A stretch of DNA of 64,000 bases from Thamnidium elegans. Lineage: Eukaryota > Mucoromycota > Mucoromycetes > Mucorales > Mucoraceae. The notes under the pieces were generated by a model that did no database searches, was not told where the DNA came from, and saw nothing but the letters and a program-made list of their open reading frames with translations. The position numbers were made by a program, and so were the translations under genes. The stretch spans positions 558,001 to 622,000 of the forward strand of contig JAIXMG010000019.1 in assembly GCA_025201345.1 (NCBI GenBank). Direction: 5' to 3'. This document shows, one piece after another, positions 58,352-64,000 of this stretch. Position 1 is the first letter of the stretch. Every line of letters begins with the position of its first letter.

Positions 58352-59741
58352 TTAAGAAAAACTAGCTCTTTGATTATTGAATCGAGGCTTTGAGCTATAA
58401 ATACGATCCAGTAATTGATTTAAATCTTCATGAATAGGAGTTTTTGGTAATTCGGCATCTTGATCAATAAGTCGATAGGCTTCAAGTCTTTCGACTTTAT
58501 TGAATAAACCAGAAATGAACAAATTGCGTTCTTTATCAGCAGACAAGCTGTATCTCTGTCGATTATATTCAGGACGGCGATGAGACTTGACCAGCAAGTC
58601 AGTTGTATGCTTAAGATCACGAATTAAGATCTCTTCATGTGATATCCATTCCTACAAAAGAAAGAGAGAAAAACATGTGTTATTTAGAGTTATTTTTATA
58701 AGGTAGTACAATAGACTATACCTGATTGGTATATCTTCCTTTATCAAGTCTATCCAATACACTATTAAGAGAAGCAATATCCATTTTCCGTTGCTGTATT
58801 TTACTTAGACAAACACGTTGATTATCAAACGATCTCGAAGCAGAAGTCTGAATCTGATCTATTAAATCTTGCAATAATTCTTGTCTTGATTTTAAAGGTA
58901 AAAACGCTCTTTGATCTTCTAGCCTACCTTTTGATAATCTTTCTACTGTTTTGCCTAAAGTAGCAGCGGCTAGTTCTTTAACTTGAGTTGGAGTTAAATC
59001 GACTCTTTGATTATTTAATCGCGGAGCGACATTAGATAACCTATCAATAGCATTTAAAAGCACGTCTAAATCATGACCGTCTTCCATAATTGAATTGTAA
59101 GCAGGTGGAGGGGTTTCATTTTCGTAGCTTGCCGGGTATTTGACTACAAATGCTCGTACTATTGACATTAAATGATCCATCTCGTTCCAAATGCTTATAA
59201 TCTCTGGCTCATTCATTGACATGATACCCTGTGTGGTCCTTTGCAGTTGGAAATCAGACAATTGTTGTTGTAGTAATGGTACGTCGGTCTCTACAGTTAG
59301 TTCTAATAACTGGTATACATCGGATAATAGTGCAGCTAAAGAACAGCACAACGTATAATCTTGTTGATTCATTTGATCGTGATGACAATCTAATATTTTA
59401 TATACTTGATTTAAACTTGTAGTTACGGGTGAAGACAGACTACGTTTCATACAAGTTTCCGGTATATTTTTTGGTGAGAGACAATCTGATAAACGACGTT
59501 GGTGTTTACGTGGTGTATCTTTCACTAGCTTTAAAAGTAACAGGTCTAGTACGTTAAGACCGATTTTTTTTACTGACTCTAAAGGCTCTATCAACTCTGG
59601 TGAAAGACGAGTGTACGTTGGTTCAACTTCATCTTGCTAAGTTATAAAAGAAAAAGTTAATCTTAACCTGATGAAGGAATGAGTGACAGACTAATGACTT
59701 ACAATAATTTGAGATTTGCTTTTTTCTTCTAATGGGGTCAT
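58352..59741 (-). CDS. Protein with seven tandem 31-32-residue NQR repeats, function unknown
   Basis: It has three exons: 59741-59703 (MTPLEEKSKSQII), about 59637-58723 and about 58652-58352. The N-terminal half is helical (ESVKKIGLNVLDLLLLKLVK) and includes a Pro-rich PPPAYNS segment. The C-terminal half is a regular repeat. The 'N-[NDR]-Q-R' signature occurs as LNNQRVDL, LEDQRAFL, FDNQRVCL, YTNQ, YNRQRYSL, LIDQDAEL and FNNQRASF, at spacings of 32, 31, 32, 32, 32 and 30 residues. Each is preceded by a hydrophobic heptad and 'D-R-L-x-K'. The reading frame and introns are intact despite transposon debris on both sides, so I judge it functional. The repeats probably form a helical solenoid or bundle. 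No known domain comes to mind. Confidence 0.75.
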
Positions 59742-60219
59742 TTGTAAAGGAAAAAGAAAGAAAAGAAGAAAAAGAAAAAAAATATATATTCGGTTGATGA
59801 TTTATTTATACGCATGAAAAGAGGGGGGGGGAGGCACAAGACTTTTTTTTTTTTTTTTTTTTTTTTGCGCTCAACTCCTTAATTCATTTCTCCTTATTGA
59901 TGGAGCGAAAATGTAACAATATAAAGAAGTGACAAGTCATTAAAGCAATATTTATACACATATATATATTTATAGATATAATGTTTGTCAAAATAGATAA
60001 AAACGTAAGTTTTTTTTATATTATAGTTATCGTATAAAAGGTATGTACATAACCTGTTTAATTGTTATTGTTTTCACGTCACACAATTCAGTGTTTATGC
60101 ACAAAACAAGGAGATGAGTCGCTCTTCTTAAACTCTAAGCGCTCCCTGTGACATTCCTTGACTCAATAAACCTATTCAATATGACAATGAAAAACTATTT
60201 CATGTTTTATCGGATGAGT
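59742..60219. other. Intergenic, upstream flank
   Basis: The promoter side of the NQR-repeat gene shows G8 (59825-59832), a T-run at 59843-59866 and TA stretches. No gene is seen. Confidence 0.4.
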
Positions 60220-60486
60220 TTATATACAATATATTATGACTCCGTTTGTTCCGGTCAGATTTGGTATTCTCCATTTTGGTACACCAATTAGTTCTTTTTC
60301 TATACTAATGTTTGCATGCTTACCTTCTGCAATATAATTAAGAAAAGGATGATACTCGAGATAAAGCTTTATTTTGATGTTTCCTAATAATAATAAAAAA
60401 AGGCTTGACCAATCACTTTTACGATATTCATACAATCGGATAGAGTCAAGCCGAGACATTAGATTTTTATGAAGGCAATTGGGCAT
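60220..60486 (-). pseudogene. Coding fragment, unknown family
   Basis: The minus-strand frame from ATG 60486 reads MPNCLHKNLMSRLDSIRLYE, then GNIKIKLYLEYHPFLNYIAE and LIGVPKWRIPNLTGTNGVII. It is well-formed protein sequence but has no clear promoter or partner exon and lies in transposon debris. It may be an exon of an older gene. I do not recognise it. Confidence 0.35.
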
Positions 60487-61014
60487 CTCACTCAAAATTG
60501 CTATCAGAAAGAAATATCTGGACTATTTACCAAAAAGTAAGTGGGGAATAAGAAGTTATTTTTATATTTGTTTATTATTTACGCATAGACATCTACTTTG
60601 ATTTCTTTTAATTATGAACGGTAATCATGGCCTTCAGTAGAGCTAACTGCTTTTTTTTTAAAAAAAAATAAAATAAAAAAAAATACTGTATATACTGACG
60701 AATGAAAACACGTAGTCTAACGTATGGCGCAGCACCTTGGCAGGGGGGTCGAGATTATCACTTCTATGGGGTCATATATATCTCCTGTCAAAAAAAAAAA
60801 ACTGACGATTATACTGGACAATATATCGAGAAGTATATTAACTATAATTCCGAAAATGAAATTCCTTTAGTTAATTACATTAATAAATTGTAATATTATA
60901 AATAAAAGAAATTAGCTCAAAGCCATTGTAATGATATTTTATATGTATGCGTTACCTCCTGAAAGTATTACTCGCCGTAGGCGGTTGGCCTTGTAGCGTT
61001 TCTGTTAAGGAAAG

Positions 61015-61407
61015 CTACAGCGTTGTTGTTAATTTGCTCAATATCGCATTGACTGGCTTTTGCGGAAAAAAAACAGGGAAAGTGACACCAAAAAGAAGCA
61101 TAGCAAGTCCAGATAAGCCTGTAGCAAGGGAAGATAACGCATCACGATCAGGTGTAGCTTGCCCAGCTTTTACCGAAATACATTCTTCATTGTAGCAAAC
61201 AAACGCGCCATTTACAGTTTTTGTTCTTGTTCCCGAAGCAGAAGTAACAGTTCTAGTAGGATGAAATAGCTTTCTGAAACAAACAATACAGGTCTGGGAT
61301 ACACACGGAAATATAAAGACTATGTTTTTTGGAATTAATGGTCCTCCTTGTCTTACATGACCTTTACTAGTCGATCCTATCCCGTATCCCCTACCTGACG
61401 GGTTCAT
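61015..61407 (-). pseudogene. Divergent Fanzor/TnpB-like C-terminal fragment (zinc ribbon plus RuvC-III-like motif)
   Basis: The frame (numbered from 61407) contains TSKGHVRQGGPLIPKNI, then SQTCIVCFRKLFHP (Cys40, Cys43), a Thr/Lys-rich loop and FVCYNEECISVKA (Cys71, Cys76), then PDRDALSSLATGLSGLAML (Asp89) and FGVTFPVFF. The order, zinc ribbon with a long insert followed by Arg-Asp and a small-residue helix, is that of the end of TnpB and Fanzor proteins. I recall a large set of Mucorales proteins with this ending. Upstream minus-strand pieces (61474-61728 and 61753-62166, for example LREGTLKSRPFHASFLHVIL) may belong to the same decayed gene. The link to Fanzor is less certain than for the fragment at 63415-63879. 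No ATG or splice path gives an intact protein. Confidence 0.5.
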
Positions 61408-61473
61408 GTATTACGATATGTCTCTATCCCATCTTTACACCGTGCTGCCTTTCTAGCCTATTTCTGCTTGTTC

Positions 61474-62166
61474 TTACGTCGCGTCCTGATTTTTCCATAT
61501 AATTGTCATATCGTTTACGCTCGTTTTTAAATAATTTCCTTTTGCCGTTATGAGATTTACTAATGATGCTGGTGTAATATTACAATATGTTGTTTTATAA
61601 TTGCTTATATTTATTTCGCTCTTTTGTTCAGTCTTTATCTTCTTTTTAAGAATATAGGCTTTGTATCTTTGTTCACGGTTGGGTGCCAGGTGAATTTTTA
61701 ACAATATATCTATCAGACGATTCAACACTTTTGTGTACCTTTTTTCATTCGATCACATATTTTCAAGGCTTGTCATGTATCTAGACAAAACTATCTTCGT
61801 AGTATATGAATTGGTTATTGTCATACTTGCTAAATCTCTAAGAATAACATGAAGAAATGACGCATGAAAAGGACGGCTTTTCAACGTGCCTTCTCTTAAT
61901 CCTTGAGGCCCAAAATAAGTCGAATGTATTAGCTGAAGATGATACTTTGTAAAAAGATGACTGAAGTCACGCTCTAGTGATTGTCGTTCCCGACAAGTAT
62001 AGTCCAAAGGAGGCGGCAAAAAAACATTATTATTTTCTTCTAGTTGGTAATGTGTTGGGAAAATGTCTTGCAATTTACGACCTCTTCTTTGTTGGAGTTT
62101 AATATCATTACTATCTTCTACGAAAGTATAGGTCTTTAGTAATGCTATCATTTTATACACTTGCAT
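61474..62166 (-). pseudogene. Decayed upstream part of the 61 kb zinc-ribbon gene (tentative)
   Basis: Two open pieces in the same orientation precede the zinc-ribbon fragment: MQVYKMIALLKTYTFVEDSN ... RDFSHLFTKYHLQLIHSTYF ... HASFLHVILRDLASM (62166-61753), then NRLIDILLKIHLAPNREQRY ... TTYCNITPASLVNLITAK (61728-61474). They are separated by single stops. Composition is protein-like. Whether they form one gene with 61015-61407 is inference from position and orientation. The function is unknown. Confidence 0.35.
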
Positions 62167-63160
62167 GCTAAAATCAATAATGTAGTCTGTAGCTAAAGTG
62201 TGTTTTTCTTCAAGAGTCTCTATAAAAGCTTATTTTACGTCTTCTGGTAAATTGCTTCTGATTAAATTGAAAAAAGATACACTGCAGGTTCTATTATATT
62301 CGGCTTCTTCATTGTCTACTGTACCTTTTAAAGCTTTATCTGAAGATATTTCTGGTCTAAGAACTTCATGAGCTGCTTCTACTTAAGCTATCGCCTTGGA
62401 AGATGATTCGGCAAAAATATCTTGTTGACTATTATTTCAGGAAGAGCTTTCCACCGCTTTACCTCCTTTTTATAGTCAGAAGCAATGCGGTCAAAATCAT
62501 TTTCAACAAGAGCAAACCAACGCTGTAATGGAATCTTTTTTTTTCTTTTTTTTTTACACTAGATGCTCTTGTGCAAGTAAAAAAGAAAAATAAAAGAAAG
62601 GGTAAATGTTAAAATGATCCCAATCCGCATTAAGTTGATAAATTCAAATTGAGTTTAAAATACACCAAGCTTTAAAGGACTTGTATATATAGTTCTCGTT
62701 TGTCAAAGGCTTAGTAGTTAGCTTTGAGAAAGAAGCGTAAGAGTAAATTTGTATGTTTTCGATACGAAATTTAGTAAACAAGCTTAAGATAAAAAAGTTT
62801 ATTATTTGAGACGAAAAAAAAGTATGTGCCAACCAGCCATCTTTTTTATATTACTTGTACAACTAGCTACTTGGACGAGGATAATAGTTTTTTTTTTTTT
62901 GACCGCGCGCAACACTTCTCTGTCTCAAAAATTGATCTCCCCCGGTGAGATCAAAAGCAATTCAATTTCCACAATAGGATTGGTGAGTTTCATTTAGGAT
63001 AGTAGAATATCAGCTACAGTGCATCTATTTTAAAATCGAATTTGTTTTATACAACGGTCATTTTTTGCGGGTTATATACTCTTACCTTTTTTTGGACAAA
63101 GTAAATAAATTTTTGGTCATTTCCAAATTAGATTGGGACAAGGTTACAAAATTGGGACAC
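62167..63160. other. Decayed sequence, no gene supported
   Basis: Frames on the minus strand between 62167 and 62560 have some coding character but frequent stops. From 62560 to 63160 only AT-rich sequence with A/T runs is visible. No element ends were found that would delimit the Fanzor fragments. Confidence 0.35.
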
Positions 63161-63253
63161 AGAAGGGAATATGAGATGCAGAAGGGAATATGAGATGCAG
63201 AAGGGAATATGAGATGCAGAAGGGAATATGAGATGCAGAAGGGAATATGGGAC
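63161..63253. repeat. Tandem repeat, 19-base unit, almost five copies
   Basis: The unit AGAAGGGAATATGAGATGC is repeated without variation at 63161, 63180, 63199 and 63218, then a fifth, diverged copy (63237-63253). There are no spacers, so it is a minisatellite rather than a CRISPR array. It begins about 160 bases past the stop codon of the Fanzor-like gene. Confidence 0.9.
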
Positions 63254-63414
63254 AGCAATAGGAAAACAGAATACAGATGCAAAAATAGGGCATATTGAGT
63301 GTTAGTATATATCAAATTTCTATTAGTCATGTATTTATATACTCTCTTACCTGTAGCAATCTTTAAGTTTTTTGTCCGAAGACGCGAAACAACCACGTTC
63401 TATGTGGCGCGTTG

Positions 63415-63879
63415 TCAATTTTGACGTGTAAAAATTGTTGGTCGGTTCATACCAGCCCAGATCTGGCGTGCGATGAACATCATATTTTTTGCAGCGAGGA
63501 TATCTCTATTCCAAAATATATTACAATCGTTGCAGATCAATATATTAAAGAAAGATTTGTCGTCAACTTTATGTGTTCTAAGCTTCATTTCTTTGCAATT
63601 TGGACAGACCTATTTTATAGAAGGATAATTAATTGATTTAATAAGCGCTTAATTGTATTGTAATAACTTACAGAAGAGGTCCGGAACTCATTTATATCAA
63701 GCAATAACACCTCCCCGAGGTTTTGTCTTCTTTTTAAATTCTTATAGATGACATCAGAAACGCCAACTCGTCGTCCTTTGTACTTCACATGGCTACTCCC
63801 TTTTAAACCATCACCGAAAATCACCAAAGGCATCTTTGTTCTGTCCCCTTCAACGAAATGACTTTTGTGGTTAGTCCGT
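63415..63879 (-). CDS. Fanzor-type (eukaryotic TnpB relative) C-terminal part, runs off or decays toward the right edge
   Basis: Fanzors are eukaryotic homologs of TnpB and, like it, RNA-guided DNA nucleases with a split RuvC domain. Here an exon 63879-63672 encodes KMPLVIFGDGLKGSSHVKYK, GVSDVIYKNLKRRQNLGEVL and LLDINEFRTSS. A 62-base GT-AG intron follows (63671-63610). Exon 63609-63415 gives VCPNCKEMKLRTHKVDDKSF, ILICNDCNIFWNRDILAAKN and RPTIFTRQN, then stop. The 'INEFRTS-x-C-P-N-C' start of the zinc ribbon, its second CNDC pair and 'WNRD-x3-AAKN' are the hallmark RuvC-III end. The catalytic Asp is kept, while the usual Asn after it is Leu. Upstream of 63879 there is an AG acceptor, but the next candidate exon (about 63941-64000) does not join in frame, so the gene may be damaged or continue outside the window. 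Confidence 0.75.
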
Positions 63880-64000
63880 CTAAAATATAAATGGATGTTA
63901 GTAAGATGATCATATACTTGGAAAATATACTATTACTTTATTTCTATTGGTAGATTGCGAGAATCGGGAGTTCATCGGTTGACCATTTTTTTTTCGCTTC

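Noticed and set aside
60947..61195. Plus-strand frame of 82 codons
   Set aside because: It is antisense to the zinc-ribbon frame, which has meaningful Cys pairs and a family-like pattern; this one has none.
63161..63253. CRISPR array
   Set aside because: Units are directly adjacent with no unique spacers, so it is a simple tandem repeat.

Overview
The window looks like nuclear DNA from a filamentous fungus of the Mucoromycota, most likely Mucorales. The composition is visibly very AT-rich. Genes are interrupted by many short GT-AG introns of about 50-80 bases with CTAAC-like branch sites and long T-tracts. The gene set includes a CotH-family secreted protein, which is typical of Mucorales. 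No species can be named from sequence alone.

The left half is mostly conserved single-copy genes. In order: a secreted subtilisin (260-3967, +), a seven-helix membrane protein with a zinc-finger-like tail (4416-5794, +), a CotH protein (6304-8288, +), the mitochondrial import-motor subunit PAM16 (8442-9113, +), a VAMP7-like longin SNARE (9226-10239, -), a mitochondrial PPR protein (10530-12491, -), the ribosome-assembly factor NOC2 (13263-15525, +), an unidentified small spliced gene (16286-16713, -), PRPP synthetase (18794-19828, -), a small mitochondrial-type protein (20105-20344, -), and the PKA catalytic subunit (22242-23911, -). Decayed coding fragments lie between 15.9 and 18.2 kb.

The middle holds a PD-(D/E)XK-like fragment and two unknown genes (24.8-27.2 kb), succinate-semialdehyde dehydrogenase (27292-29173, -), the proteasome chaperone PAAF1/Rpn14 (31651-33299, +), a RING-finger protein (33618-35203, -), an RNH70/REX1-type RNA exonuclease (35350-37696, -), a Ty3-like gag-protease relic (38.06-38.33 kb), a glycine-rich low-complexity protein (38775-39621, +), an ankyrin protein with polyQ, polyE and polyA tracts (41099-42739, +) and the COMPASS subunit WDR5/Swd3 (42863-44279, -).

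From 45 kb rightward the window becomes a transposon graveyard with a few islands of apparently real genes. It contains a palindromic-ended MITE family (29.6, 46.2 and 52.2 kb), a second TA-inserting MITE nested in one of those copies (with another copy at 57.6 kb), an internally deleted Tc1/mariner element (47721-48714) and two LINE 3' ends facing away from each other (55.2-56.3 kb). The genes that still look functional there are a second seven-helix membrane protein (49178-50608, -) and a protein built from about seven 31-32-residue NQR repeats (58352-59741, -).

The most notable item is at the right edge. A spliced minus-strand fragment (63415-63879) encodes the zinc ribbon and third RuvC motif of a Fanzor-type protein, the eukaryotic relatives of the TnpB RNA-guided nucleases. 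A more divergent fragment with the same layout lies at 61015-61407. No gene-to-gene pathway cluster is evident. The housekeeping genes are unrelated neighbours, as is usual in fungal genomes.
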